A stretch of DNA of 64,000 nucleotides from Erysipelotrichaceae bacterium (GCA_017473265.1 JAFULQ010000017.1:1-64000), one strand, 5' to 3'. Counted from the first letter of the stretch, positions 54,704-63,383 are shown. The notes: a model not told the origin generated them from the sequence alone. Program-made: numbers and translations.

Positions 54704-57700
54704 ATGATAATGAAAAGACTATTAAAAGTGTTGTTAGCTTTTGTTTTGTGTTTTTCAATTGTAGAATATCGTCCGATTTATGCAAATGATGGCATTGAAG
54801 TACAAGCATTAACAAGTAGTGGCGAAATTATGATGGAATTGAGTGATCGATTTCGCGAAGCTTTACTATCTGGTGAAACACGTGTAAATGTTGAGGATTT
54901 GGAATTAAGTAAAACAACGTATCCTTGGATTAGAGATTCTAGAATGTTTCCATATTTTAATGGAAGTATTTATGCGAATTTGTATAGTAATGGTGATATT
55001 GCTAGAGAATATATGATTTCTACTACTTTATCACAATCTGAAATTGTGCAGCATGTCAAATTGGTTGATGAGGTAGTAGCGGATGTTGCTGAAAAAGTGA
55101 GTGTTGCAAAAAATGATTTGCAAGTGGCTTTGATTGTTCATGATTATCTAGCAAGTCAATTTGCGTATGATGAGGAAAATTATAATAACAATTCTATTCC
55201 TGATAGTAGTTATACTACGGGTGGTATGTTGAGTACGGGTGTTGGTGTATGCCAAGCGTATGCATTTGCTTACCAGTATTTTATGTTAAGGTATGATATT
55301 GATTGTTATGTTACTACAAGTCGTTCAATGGACCATGCTTGGAATATTATTAAGTTAAATAATAAGTATTATCATGTGGATGTTACGTGGGATGATCCTG
55401 TTTCTGATAGTTTGGGTTATGCGCGTCATAATCATTTCTTGTTGAGTGATAGTGCTATAAAGACAATACGTGGAAATGGTACTAATAATCATTATGGTTG
55501 GGATCGTACGGATTTAGTGTGCAATGATACAACGTATGATAATTATTGGTGGTATGGAGTCAATTCCCCAATTGAAGTCTATGGTAATTATTACTATTAT
55601 ATGGATTCTGCAAATTATAGAGTTGCGAAACGTCATTATACTAGTGGAAGTGTGACTACAGTAGCGAGTACAGGAAAATGGCCTGCATCTAGTGGCGGAA
55701 ACTGGGTTGGTGTTTTTGGTAGTTTGTTTATTGAAAATGGATATTTGTATTATAATACGGCTACAAATATTTATATGTATAATTTGAGTAATAATAAAAA
55801 TAGCAGTATTTTAAACATAAATACTTCAAATGGTTATTTTTATGGACTTCAATTTAAAATGGGAAAACTTAATTATGAAGTTCGAAAAAATGCAAATGAT
55901 GATGGAAAACTTTATACTGCATCCATGCAACTTTCTCAAAATACTGTTGTTGTGAATTCAGTTTCTATCTATCCTACAACTACCCTTGATATGATTGTTG
56001 GACAATCTAAAGCTTTAACTGGGTATATAGAACCGGCAAATGCATCGAATAGAAGTCTGACTTGGTCAAGCAGTAATACGAATGTAGCAACTGTTAAATA
56101 TGATGGAACAGTTTCTGCTGTTGGTGCGGGGACGGCTGTGATTACGGTGAAGACGCATAATGGTAAAACGGCAACGTGTACAGTTACTGTTTCAGATAAG
56201 CAAGTGACTGCAATTGTGATTACTTCACCAATTAATAAGAGTACGTATATTAAAGATGTAGATGCTTTAGATGTTAGTGGTGGTAAATTTAAGGTTGTAT
56301 ATAATGATGGTACAGCTATTCAAAATATTGATTTGAGTGAAGCGACGATTACTGGTTTTGATAATAGTGTTGTTGGACAACAAACATTAACCGTTGAATA
56401 TATGGGTGTTACTTGTTCGTTAGTAGTTAATGTGGTTGAAAGAAGAATTACTAGTATTGAAATCTATGAAATGCCTAAAACAACATATATTGAAGGACAA
56501 AAATTTGACCCTTCGAATGGATCTTTGAAAGTCTATTATAATGATGGTAATTATGTCATTGTTGCAATGAGTGATGCAAATTTACCAACACTTCAGTATT
56601 TGAAACCAGGTACATATACAGCTACCGTTTCATATGGTGGTTATGGTACGAAGTTGGATGTTACAATCTTGGCTAAGACGGTAACAAGCCTTGAAGTAAA
56701 ATTAAGTAAAACTACATATTATATAGGTGAAAGTTTACCAAGTTATACAACGGTTAGAGTGTACTATGATAACGATACATGGGATTCATTAGATATTAAT
56801 GAAGTAACAGTTAGTGGTTTTGATACGACAACTGTTGGCACAAAGACAGCTACGTTTACTTATGGTGGTGTTTCGCAATCTGTTTCTTATGAAGTTAAAG
56901 CGGTTACTGTTACAAATATTACTGTTAGTAATACTCCTAAAAAGACAAGTTATCTTGTAGGTGAGGCGTTGGATGTGACTGGTGGAAATATCCGAGTATA
57001 TTATTCTGATGGTTCGAATAAAACAGTTTCGATGACGAAGGATATGGTTAAGAATTATGATCCAAATGTAGTAGGAAAGCAAAGACTTACTGTTGAGTAT
57101 GAGGGCTATCAAGCACAATTCAGTGTTACAGTTAGTGAGGAAGTTGTCGCTAGTGGTGATGTGTATCGTATTTATGGAAGTAATCGTTATGAAACGGCAT
57201 TTAAAACGGCTGATACGTTAAAAGAAACATTGGGTATTGATAAGTTTGATACAGTTATTATTGCGAATGGTACAAATTTTGCGGATGCATTGGCTGGTAG
57301 TTATTTAGCTGCGAAGAAGAGTGCTCCAATCTTGATGACAGATAAGAAAGACGCAAATATTCAAACGTTACAAAAGTATATTAAGGCTAATGTAAAAGCG
57401 GATGGAACTGTGTATATCTTAGGTGGATATGCAGCACTACCAGAAAGCATTGATAAAGGCTTAACTGGTTATACAGTAAAACGTTTAGCTGGTAATGATC
57501 GTTATGCAACAAATTTGAAAATTTTAGAAGAAGCTGGTGTTTCTAATGAAATTATTGTTGTTTGTACAGGGAAGAATTTTGCGGATAGTTTAAGTGCTAG
57601 TGCTACAGGTATGCCAATTTTATTGGTTGATAAGAGTTTGAGTAGTGCTCAAAAAGAGTTTTTGAGTGGTTTAAATGGTAATCTTATTGCGATTGCTGGT

Positions 57701-58075
57701 GGACCTGCTGCGGTAAATTCTTCGATTCAAAATGCATTGGGTAGATATGGAACGGTGGTTCGTGTTGCGGGAAATAATCGCTATGAAACTTCAGTGCTTG
57801 TAGCTTATTCTTTCTTTGAAAATCCAAATAGTGCAGTTTTAGCTTTAGCTACGAATTTCCCTGATGGATTAAGTGGTGGTCCATTGGCGTATGCTATTGA
57901 TTCCCCATTGTTATTAACAAATGGTAGTCCTAGTAATTATTACATTACAAGTGATTATAGTAATTCGTTTGGTATTACTTCGGGTTATGTATTAGGTGGA
58001 CCGGGGCTTGTTACTGATCGTGCAGTGCGTACGGTTTTCGGTTTAAGTAATGATAAACAAATAAAGATTAAGTAA
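54704..58075 (+). CDS. Secreted multidomain protein: transglutaminase-like, Ig-like repeats, three CWB2
   Basis: A 1,123-aa surface protein. Signal peptide 1-28; transglutaminase/protease-like domain about 110-250 with triad Cys183 (GVCQAYA), His211 (DHAWNI), Asp226 (HVDVTWDD); a propeller-like linker to about 415; a Big_2 Ig-like domain (418-497); four DUF1533/Big_3-type repeats (about 500-578, 580-657, 658-732, 735-811); three CWB2 repeats (about 822-920, 925-1013, 1018-1113) starting RIYGSNRYET, RLAGNDRYAT and RVAGNNRYET. CWB2 binds anionic wall polymers in clostridia. A wall-anchored cysteine peptidase or crosslinker is likely. Start: ATG 54704, ten bases after AAAGGAG. Confidence 0.9.
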   Translation: MIMKRLLKVLLAFVLCFSIVEYRPIYANDGIEVQALTSSGEIMMELSDRFREALLSGETRVNVEDLELSKTTYPWIRDSRMFPYFNGSIYANLYSNGDIAREYMISTTLSQSEIVQHVKLVDEVVADVAEKVSVAKNDLQVALIVHDYLASQFAYDEENYNNNSIPDSSYTTGGMLSTGVGVCQAYAFAYQYFMLRYDIDCYVTTSRSMDHAWNIIKLNNKYYHVDVTWDDPVSDSLGYARHNHFLLSDSAIKTIRGNGTNNHYGWDRTDLVCNDTTYDNYWWYGVNSPIEVYGNYYYYMDSANYRVAKRHYTSGSVTTVASTGKWPASSGGNWVGVFGSLFIENGYLYYNTATNIYMYNLSNNKNSSILNINTSNGYFYGLQFKMGKLNYEVRKNANDDGKLYTASMQLSQNTVVVNSVSIYPTTTLDMIVGQSKALTGYIEPANASNRSLTWSSSNTNVATVKYDGTVSAVGAGTAVITVKTHNGKTATCTVTVSDKQVTAIVITSPINKSTYIKDVDALDVSGGKFKVVYNDGTAIQNIDLSEATITGFDNSVVGQQTLTVEYMGVTCSLVVNVVERRITSIEIYEMPKTTYIEGQKFDPSNGSLKVYYNDGNYVIVAMSDANLPTLQYLKPGTYTATVSYGGYGTKLDVTILAKTVTSLEVKLSKTTYYIGESLPSYTTVRVYYDNDTWDSLDINEVTVSGFDTTTVGTKTATFTYGGVSQSVSYEVKAVTVTNITVSNTPKKTSYLVGEALDVTGGNIRVYYSDGSNKTVSMTKDMVKNYDPNVVGKQRLTVEYEGYQAQFSVTVSEEVVASGDVYRIYGSNRYETAFKTADTLKETLGIDKFDTVIIANGTNFADALAGSYLAAKKSAPILMTDKKDANIQTLQKYIKANVKADGTVYILGGYAALPESIDKGLTGYTVKRLAGNDRYATNLKILEEAGVSNEIIVVCTGKNFADSLSASATGMPILLVDKSLSSAQKEFLSGLNGNLIAIAGGPAAVNSSIQNALGRYGTVVRVAGNNRYETSVLVAYSFFENPNSAVLALATNFPDGLSGGPLAYAIDSPLLLTNGSPSNYYITSDYSNSFGITSGYVLGGPGLVTDRAVRTVFGLSNDKQIKIK

Positions 58076-58082
58076 TTGTTTT

Positions 58083-58118
58083 ACCCTATGAAACTTTTGT
58101 TTCATGGGGTTCTTTTTT
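58083..58118 (+). terminator. Terminator after the surface protein gene
   Basis: ACCCTATGAAAC-TTTT-GTTTCATGGGGT (one T-G pair) followed by a T run. Confidence 0.87.
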
Positions 58119-58163
58119 TATATGCGTAATGTTACAATATAAATAATATATGAGGTAATAATT

Positions 58164-59357
58164 ATGTTTGAAAATGAAAAAGTGAAATTAGATGTCTTGA
58201 AAAAACGTGCGTATAATTTGCGTTGGGCAGAAGTGGCGGATGGTGTGATTCCAATGACTGCTGCAGATCCTGATTATCCTGTAGCGAAAGAAATTACGGA
58301 TGCGATGATGGAGTATATCCAAGATGGATATTTTTCTTATACGCCTAAAATGGGGTTTGAGAGTTTTAAGGAAGCGATTAGTAAAGCTTTGTATGAAAGA
58401 AAAGGGGAAGATATTCCTGCTAGTCAAATTCTTCCTATTGATTCTGCGGCTAGAGCAATGGATATTATTGCGAAATCTTTCTTAAAAGCTGGGGATGAAA
58501 TGATTGTTTTTGATCCTTGTGATTATTTGTTTAGAGAAGCTTGTTTACAAGCGGGTGGTACTCCAGTCTTTTTTCCTGCGAATTTAAAAGATGGTTTGAT
58601 TGATTTATCAAAATTAGAAGAGTATATTACTCCAAAAACAAGAATGATTGGATTGTGTAATCCACATAATCCATATGGTAAGTCCTATACAAAAGAACAA
58701 TTGGATTTCTTAATGTCTTTGTGTGAAAAACATGATTTATATATCATGAATGATGAAATTTGGTCAGATATTATGTATCCTGATGCTCAATTTAATAGTA
58801 TTTATTGTTTGGGTAATGAACGTTGTGGTCGTGTATTGAGTGTATTTGGTTTCTCTAAGAGTTTTGGATTGGCTGGATTACGTATTGGATGTATGTATAC
58901 GACAAATAAAGAGTGTTTTGATAAGTTAGTAGAAACTTCTCAAGTATTAAGTACAGCTGGTGGTATTGCCTCTATTTCACAAGTAGCTGGTGAAGCGGCT
59001 TGTAGTAAGGCGTATTATTGGGTAGATGAATTTGTAAAACATTTGGTCGTGTCTAGAGATTATGCAGTAGAAGAAATTAATAAGATTCCAGGATTGAAAG
59101 TTTATAGACCAGATGGTACATATTTGTTGTATGTAGATATGAGTGCGTACCAAATGAAGGCGGTTGATTTTGTGGATTATTTAAAAGAAAAAGTGAAATT
59201 AGTCATTGTTCCTGGTGGAAAACAATATTTTGGTGATCTTTCTGAAGGGCATGTGCGTATTTGTTTTGCGACAAGTCGTGCTATTTTGGAAGAGGGATTA
59301 AAGCGTTTAAAAGAGGGTACAGCGTTATTGCGTGAAGAAAAAGGCTTAGATTTGTAA
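58164..59357 (+). CDS. PLP-dependent aminotransferase, class I/II
   Basis: A 397-aa fold-type I aminotransferase. The PLP lysine is in GFSKSFGLAGLRIG, the NPHNPYGK loop and IMNDEIWSDI hold cofactor contacts, and HVRICFATSR contains the substrate carboxylate arginine. Family members act on aspartate, aromatic or other amino acids, and PatB-type lyases are close relatives; the substrate cannot be assigned. Single gene. Ribosome site GAGGTAAT. Confidence 0.87.
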   Translation: MFENEKVKLDVLKKRAYNLRWAEVADGVIPMTAADPDYPVAKEITDAMMEYIQDGYFSYTPKMGFESFKEAISKALYERKGEDIPASQILPIDSAARAMDIIAKSFLKAGDEMIVFDPCDYLFREACLQAGGTPVFFPANLKDGLIDLSKLEEYITPKTRMIGLCNPHNPYGKSYTKEQLDFLMSLCEKHDLYIMNDEIWSDIMYPDAQFNSIYCLGNERCGRVLSVFGFSKSFGLAGLRIGCMYTTNKECFDKLVETSQVLSTAGGIASISQVAGEAACSKAYYWVDEFVKHLVVSRDYAVEEINKIPGLKVYRPDGTYLLYVDMSAYQMKAVDFVDYLKEKVKLVIVPGGKQYFGDLSEGHVRICFATSRAILEEGLKRLKEGTALLREEKGLDL

Positions 59358-59384
59358 AAAAATACGAAATATTTGTATTGTATC

Positions 59385-59413
59385 TTGAAAATCATGTGTT
59401 ACATATGTATCAT
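59385..59413 (+). promoter_or_regulatory. Promoter of the predicted small RNA
   Basis: TTGAAA, 17-base spacer, TATCAT. Transcription should start near 59420, where the first hairpin begins. Confidence 0.6.
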
Positions 59414-59419
59414 ATTTAT

Positions 59420-59490
59420 ATAGGTTGTAAAACTCCCGTTAAATTACACCTATTGCACAAGACGGTCCCCTTCGTCTTGTGCTTTTTATT
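59420..59490 (+). ncRNA. Predicted C-rich small regulatory RNA
   Basis: No open frame. Stem-loop 1: ATAGGTTGTAA (59420-59430) pairs with TTACACCTAT (59444-59453) with one bulged T, topped by AAC-TCCC-GTT so that UCCC is in the apical loop. Stem-loop 2: GCACAAGACG (59455-59464) pairs with CGTCTTGTGC (59473-59482), loop GUCCCCUU, then a T tail: an intrinsic terminator. With its own promoter this gives a transcript of about 70 bases. C-rich loops complementary to Shine-Dalgarno sequences are typical of trans-acting small RNAs in Firmicutes such as RsaE. Prediction only; no homologue recognised. Confidence 0.6.
59455..59490 (+). terminator. Strong terminator, 3' end of the predicted small RNA
   Basis: A perfect 10-bp stem with an 8-base loop and CTTTTTATTTT tail. 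It lies about 100 bases past the aminotransferase stop, farther than other terminators in this window. Confidence 0.88.
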
Positions 59491-59521
59491 TTAAAAAAAT
59501 TTAAATTTTTTAAAAAAGTTG

Positions 59522-59550
59522 TTGACATATATAAAGGGGTTTGCTATTAT
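59522..59550 (+). promoter_or_regulatory. Promoter of tRNA-Arg
   Basis: Consensus TTGACA, 17-base spacer and TATTAT, ending 14 bases before the tRNA. Confidence 0.8.
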
Positions 59551-59564
59551 ATTAGAGCACTAAT

Positions 59565-59641
<77 letters not shown>

Positions 59642-59652
59642 TTAGATAGTTC

Positions 59653-59680
59653 AAGTCCTTGAAAAAGGACTTTTTTATTT
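59653..59680 (+). terminator. Terminator after tRNA-Arg
   Basis: AAGTCCTT-GAAA-AAGGACTT with T run. Confidence 0.87.
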
Positions 59681-59724
59681 TTAATTTTACTATTACGGTG
59701 TATAATAAGTCTTGAGGTGTTTGT

Positions 59725-61059
59725 ATGAGAAAATTTTTAGCAATTTTAGCTGCCAAGTTGGTCATTGTTGTTGGTAAGCTTGTGAATAAAGGAAGTTCTT
59801 TACCAGGGGATATTGCCATGCGTGTGGATCCAAATGTTTTAAGTAAGATTGAGATTCCAAAGTTATCAATTGCAGTAACAGGTACTACTGGTAAAACTTC
59901 AACTACACAAACAATTGCGAAAGTATTTGAAGAGTGTGGTTATAAAGTGGCGCATAACTTAAGTGGTGCGAACTTAATTGGTGGGGTCGCAACATTATTG
60001 TTAGATAGTGTTACTTTAACTGGTAAGTGTAAAAAAGATGTATTGGTATTAGAAGTAGATGAACGTTATGCAAAGATTGTGTTTAAATATTTTAAACCAA
60101 ATTATTTTGCGATTACGAATTTGTCTCGTGACCAATTGGCTAGACATGGTCATTATGATGTTGTGTATGATGATATTGCTAGAGTAATTAGTGATGATAT
60201 GCATTTATTATTGAATGCGGATGATCCTTTTGTTTGTAAGTTAGCACAAAATCATAAGGGTAAAGTTACATATTTTGGTATTGGTGAACATGAGAATGTA
60301 GAAAAAGAAGTGTTGATGGATACTTTGGATTTGGCATATTGTCCTGTTTGTCATTCTAAGTTGGTATTTGATTATTATCATTATGGAAATTTGGGTAAGT
60401 ATTCTTGTCCAAATCATGATTTTGATCGTCCTGTTTGTGATTATGAAGTAACGAGTATTGATATGAATAAGCATCGTTTTGTGATTAATGGTGCAGTGAA
60501 TGTTGCGATTCAACATGATATTATTTATAACATTTATAATAACTTGGTTGTATATGCAGTAAGTCAATTGTGTGGTTTGGATAATGGTAAAGTGTTATCT
60601 TGTTTAGAATCTTTTAATTTTACAGTAAAACGTTTTGATGAATTTGTGGTTGATGGACGCAAAGGATATATTCTTACAAGTAAAAATGAGACGCCAATGT
60701 CTTATAATCAATCATTAGCGTATGTTCATAAGGATAACCAATTAAAAACAGTTGTTGTGGGCTTTAAACGTGTTTCTGGGCGTTATGAACTTAAAGATTT
60801 GTCTTGGTTGTGGGATGTAAACTTTGAGTTATTAGATAATGAAACAATTGATAAAGTGGTGTGTGTAGGTCCATATGCGGATGCATTGGCTTCTCGTATT
60901 TATCATGCAGGTATTGATGCGAATAAAATCATTTTAGAACCTGTACCAGAAAATACATTAAAAACGGTAAAAGAACAAACAAAGGGTACGGTATATGCGA
61001 CTGTATACTTTGATATGGCTAAAGAAATGACTCGTTTGGTAGAAAGTGAGGCTAACTAA
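59725..61059 (+). CDS. murT: MurT, Mur-ligase subunit of lipid II isoglutaminyl synthase
   Basis: A 444-aa ATP-dependent ligase that, with GatD, amidates the D-glutamate alpha-carboxyl of lipid II. P-loop AVTGTTGKTSTTQ (50-62), Mur-ligase middle domain, a zinc-ribbon insertion near 206-231 with CPVC and SCPNH (three cysteines plus His231 where the usual ribbon has a fourth Cys), and the C-terminal DUF1727 domain (VGPYADALASRIYHAG). An N-terminal hydrophobic stretch may attach it to the membrane. It overlaps the gatD-like gene by one base. Confidence 0.93.
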   Translation: MRKFLAILAAKLVIVVGKLVNKGSSLPGDIAMRVDPNVLSKIEIPKLSIAVTGTTGKTSTTQTIAKVFEECGYKVAHNLSGANLIGGVATLLLDSVTLTGKCKKDVLVLEVDERYAKIVFKYFKPNYFAITNLSRDQLARHGHYDVVYDDIARVISDDMHLLLNADDPFVCKLAQNHKGKVTYFGIGEHENVEKEVLMDTLDLAYCPVCHSKLVFDYYHYGNLGKYSCPNHDFDRPVCDYEVTSIDMNKHRFVINGAVNVAIQHDIIYNIYNNLVVYAVSQLCGLDNGKVLSCLESFNFTVKRFDEFVVDGRKGYILTSKNETPMSYNQSLAYVHKDNQLKTVVVGFKRVSGRYELKDLSWLWDVNFELLDNETIDKVVCVGPYADALASRIYHAGIDANKIILEPVPENTLKTVKEQTKGTVYATVYFDMAKEMTRLVESEAN

Positions 61060-61763
61060 TGAAATTAACAATTGCACATTTATATTATGATATTGCGAAT
61101 TTATATGGTGAAGCTGGCAATATAACGGTATTGTCTCATTATTTACAAGACCAAGGGGTTGAAGTGGAAATTAAAAAAGTATCGTTAAAAGAAGAATTCT
61201 CATGGAATGATTACCAATTTGTATATATTGGTGCTATGACTGAAAATAACTTGCGTATTGTATTAGAGGATTTAAGAAGATATACGAAAGATATTCAAGA
61301 ATATTTAGCTAAGGGTGGTTATTTATTAGCGACTGGTAATGCATTTGAGATGTTTGGAAATTATATTGATCAAATTTCTGAAAAGGGATTAGGTATTTTT
61401 AGTTATCAAACGAAGAAATTAGAAAAACGTTTAATGAGTGAAGTGATTTTGGAAAATGGCGAACATGATGTAGTTGGTTTCCAAAACCAAATTAGTGTTG
61501 TAACAAATGTAGAACATCCTTGGTTTGTTGGTGTTAAACAAGGAATGGGTGCAAATGATGAACATGCATACGAAGGTGTTTGTGAAAATCATTTCTATGG
61601 AAGTTATGTAGTAGGTCCTTTATTAGCTAGAAATCCATATTTAACAAAGTGGTTTGTGAAGGAATTGTTACAATTTTATGGTGAAAATCATGAATATAAA
61701 GAGATTTCGTATGCTTTAGATGAGCAAGCGTATGAAAGTTATAAAAAAATCATAAAAAATTAA
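61059..61763 (+). CDS. GatD-like partner of MurT lacking glutaminase residues
   Basis: A 234-aa protein with the GatD framework: LTIAHLYYDIANLYGEAGNI at the start and GPLLARNPYLTKWF near the end. GatD normally frees ammonia from glutamine with a Cys in TICGGYQFLG and a His in YLHGPILPKN (S. aureus). Here the corresponding segments read LLATGNAFEMFG (Gly93 for Cys) and YVVGPLLARN (Val185 for His), and the GGGSDREQ loop is GAMTENNL. It is therefore predicted to be a pseudo-glutaminase kept as a structural or ammonia-channel partner. Tightly coupled to murT. Confidence 0.85.
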   Translation: MKLTIAHLYYDIANLYGEAGNITVLSHYLQDQGVEVEIKKVSLKEEFSWNDYQFVYIGAMTENNLRIVLEDLRRYTKDIQEYLAKGGYLLATGNAFEMFGNYIDQISEKGLGIFSYQTKKLEKRLMSEVILENGEHDVVGFQNQISVVTNVEHPWFVGVKQGMGANDEHAYEGVCENHFYGSYVVGPLLARNPYLTKWFVKELLQFYGENHEYKEISYALDEQAYESYKKIIKN

Positions 61764-61783
61764 TAAAAAATGTAAAAAAATGT

Positions 61784-61812
61784 TGATTTATTATTTTTGA
61801 TATGATAATATA
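61784..61812 (+). promoter_or_regulatory. Promoter of the tRNA-Pro/Met/Ile2/Ser cluster
   Basis: TTGATT, 17-base spacer, TAATAT, followed by a short GC-rich leader before tRNA-Pro. Confidence 0.6.
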
Positions 61813-61849
61813 GTTGAGCAACGGCACGGAGGTGCTAATGCTTAAGCTT

Positions 61850-61926
61850 CGGGATGTAGCACAGCTTGGTAGTGCACCTGATTTGGGATCAGGGGGTCGC
61901 AGGTTCAAATCCTGTCATCCCGACCA
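61850..61926 (+). tRNA. tRNA-Pro (TGG)
   Basis: Acceptor CGGGATG/CATCCCG, anticodon TGG, encoded CCA. First of a four-gene cluster. Confidence 0.95.
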
Positions 61927-61929
61927 TTT

Positions 61930-62006
61930 GGCGGGATAGCTTAGCTGGTTAGAGCGCTCGGTTCATACCCGGGAGGTCGTGAGTTCGAATCTCACTCCCG
62001 CTACCA
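61930..62006 (+). tRNA. tRNA-Met (CAT), elongator type
   Basis: Anticodon CAT, acceptor GGCGGGA/TCCCGCT with a first G-T pair. It lacks the C1:A72 mismatch of initiators and resembles the Bacillus elongator tRNA-Met. Confidence 0.88.
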
Positions 62007-62046
62007 GTTTTTAAAATTTGTTTGTAGTGAATTCTAAGGAATTCTC

Positions 62047-62123
62047 GGACCCTTAGCGCAGTTGGTCAGAGCTACCGGCTCATAACCGGTTGGTCGTAGG
62101 TTCGAGTCCTACAGGGTCCACCA
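62047..62123 (+). tRNA. tRNA-Ile2 (CAT, lysidine type)
   Basis: Anticodon loop CTCATAA and acceptor GGACCCT/AGGGTCC match isoleucine tRNAs whose C34 is changed to lysidine by TilS, so it reads AUA. tRNA-Met is the alternative; the loop favours Ile2. Confidence 0.8.
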
Positions 62124-62128
62124 TATAC

Positions 62129-62219
62129 GGAGGAATACCCAAGTGGTTGAAGGGATCGGTCTTGAAAACCGACAGGTCGTGAGAGCGGCGCCTGGGTTCG
62201 AATCCCAGTTCCTCCGCCA
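62129..62219 (+). tRNA. tRNA-Ser (TGA)
   Basis: 91-base class II tRNA with long variable arm, anticodon TGA, acceptor GGAGGAA/TTCCTCC, discriminator G, encoded CCA. Confidence 0.95.
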
Positions 62220-62230
62220 TTCTAAAAATT

Positions 62231-62253
62231 AAGCCTTGTGAAAGGCTTTTTTT
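62231..62253 (+). terminator. Terminator of the four-tRNA cluster
   Basis: AAGCCTT and AAGGCTT (62231-62237 with 62242-62248) and T run. Confidence 0.85.
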
Positions 62254-62311
62254 ATTGTTAAAAATAGAAAATAGGTATATAATCACATTTGGTTTTTAGG
62301 AGAGTGAGACT

Positions 62312-63109
62312 ATGTTTAAGAAAATAGGTTTGCGTACAATTAAAACAGGTATTGCGGTAACGTTATCTATACTTGTTTCAAATATCTTACGTTTAGAATA
62401 TCCATTCTTTGTGGCTATGACATCGATTATTTCTATGGATAAGACGGCGATGAATTCTATGAAAATGGGAAGAAATCGTATTATGGGAACTTTCATTGGT
62501 GCGATTGTTGGTATTTTGTTAGCTTATGTAGATCGTGGTAATCCATTCTTATGTGGTATTGGTATTATTATCATGATTTTGATTTGTAATGCTTTGAAGT
62601 TAAATGGTTCAATTGCGATTGGCGGTATTGTTTTATTAGCGATTATGGTACATACAGATAAGACTCCAATTTTCTATGGATACAATCGTTTGTTAGATAC
62701 AATTGTGGGAGCTGGTGTTGCGTTATTTGTTAACTGTACAATTTTCCCTTATTATAATGTCAATCGTTTGGATGATATAGTTATTAAGATGTGGCATCAA
62801 TCAGATAAGATTTTAGATGCATTAAAAAATGATAAAGAAATTGATTTAAGTCAAATTCATTATGAAATGAAAGTTATCGAAAATGAATTAGATTTATATG
62901 AAAAAGAAATTTTATTAAGAAAGAAAAAAGAATTGGTGCAAAAATTAAGACGACATCATGAAATGACTCATAAATTATTATTTGAAATGGATGTTTGTCA
63001 ATCAGTTGATCGTTCTGTAAATCCTGAAGTGTTTAATTATCATTATCAACGTGTACATGCTATTTATGATAATTATATTAATGAATTACAAGCTAAATAT
63101 ATCAATTAA
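62312..63109 (+). CDS. FUSC/aromatic-acid-exporter-like membrane protein
   Basis: A 265-aa protein with four to six helices in the first 150 residues (LRTIKTGIAVTLSILVSNIL, GRNRIMGTFIGAIVGILLAY, RLLDTIVGAGVALFVN) and a charged helical cytoplasmic tail. This matches the ArAE_1/YgaE-like FUSC group of small putative exporters. Substrate unknown. Ribosome site TAGGAG. Single gene between two tRNA clusters. Confidence 0.85.
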   Translation: MFKKIGLRTIKTGIAVTLSILVSNILRLEYPFFVAMTSIISMDKTAMNSMKMGRNRIMGTFIGAIVGILLAYVDRGNPFLCGIGIIIMILICNALKLNGSIAIGGIVLLAIMVHTDKTPIFYGYNRLLDTIVGAGVALFVNCTIFPYYNVNRLDDIVIKMWHQSDKILDALKNDKEIDLSQIHYEMKVIENELDLYEKEILLRKKKELVQKLRRHHEMTHKLLFEMDVCQSVDRSVNPEVFNYHYQRVHAIYDNYINELQAKYIN

Positions 63110-63139
63110 AAGAAGAATGAAAAAATTCTTCTTTTTTTG
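63107..63139 (+). terminator. Terminator after the FUSC-like gene
   Basis: AAAAGAAGAAT and ATTCTTCTTTT pair across a short A-rich loop and run into T residues; overlaps the stop codon. Confidence 0.83.
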
Positions 63140-63242
63140 TAAAAAAATACTTGCATTATGTAATTGATTGTTGTATTATAAACGAGGTCGAAATCTTACG
63201 AAATAAATTCAAAAAAGATTTTGAAAAAAATTAAAAAAAGTG

Positions 63243-63271
63243 TTGACATGATGTTCATTACATGATATATT
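63243..63271 (+). promoter_or_regulatory. Promoter of the six-tRNA cluster
   Basis: Consensus TTGACA, 17-base spacer, TATATT with TG just upstream; about 25 bases before tRNA-Val. Confidence 0.82.
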
Positions 63272-63295
63272 ATTAAGGCACTAAACAGTGAAGAT

Positions 63296-63371
63296 GGAGG
63301 TTTAGCTCAGTTGGGAGAGCATCTGCCTTACAAGCAGAGGGTCGGCGGTTCGAGCCCGTCAACCTCCACCA
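63296..63371 (+). tRNA. tRNA-Val (TAC)
   Basis: Anticodon TAC, acceptor GGAGGTT/AACCTCC, encoded CCA. Confidence 0.96.
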
Positions 63372-63383
63372 TTTTTATGAAAT

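Noticed and set aside
54235-57118. Antisense open frames inside the deaminase and surface-protein genes
   Set aside because: They follow the codon periodicity of the real genes, lack ribosome sites and encode Ile/His-rich junk.
61813-61849. T-box or other riboswitch in the leader of the tRNA-Pro cluster
   Set aside because: The leader is under 40 bases with only a GCAC/GTGC mini-stem and no T-box motif.
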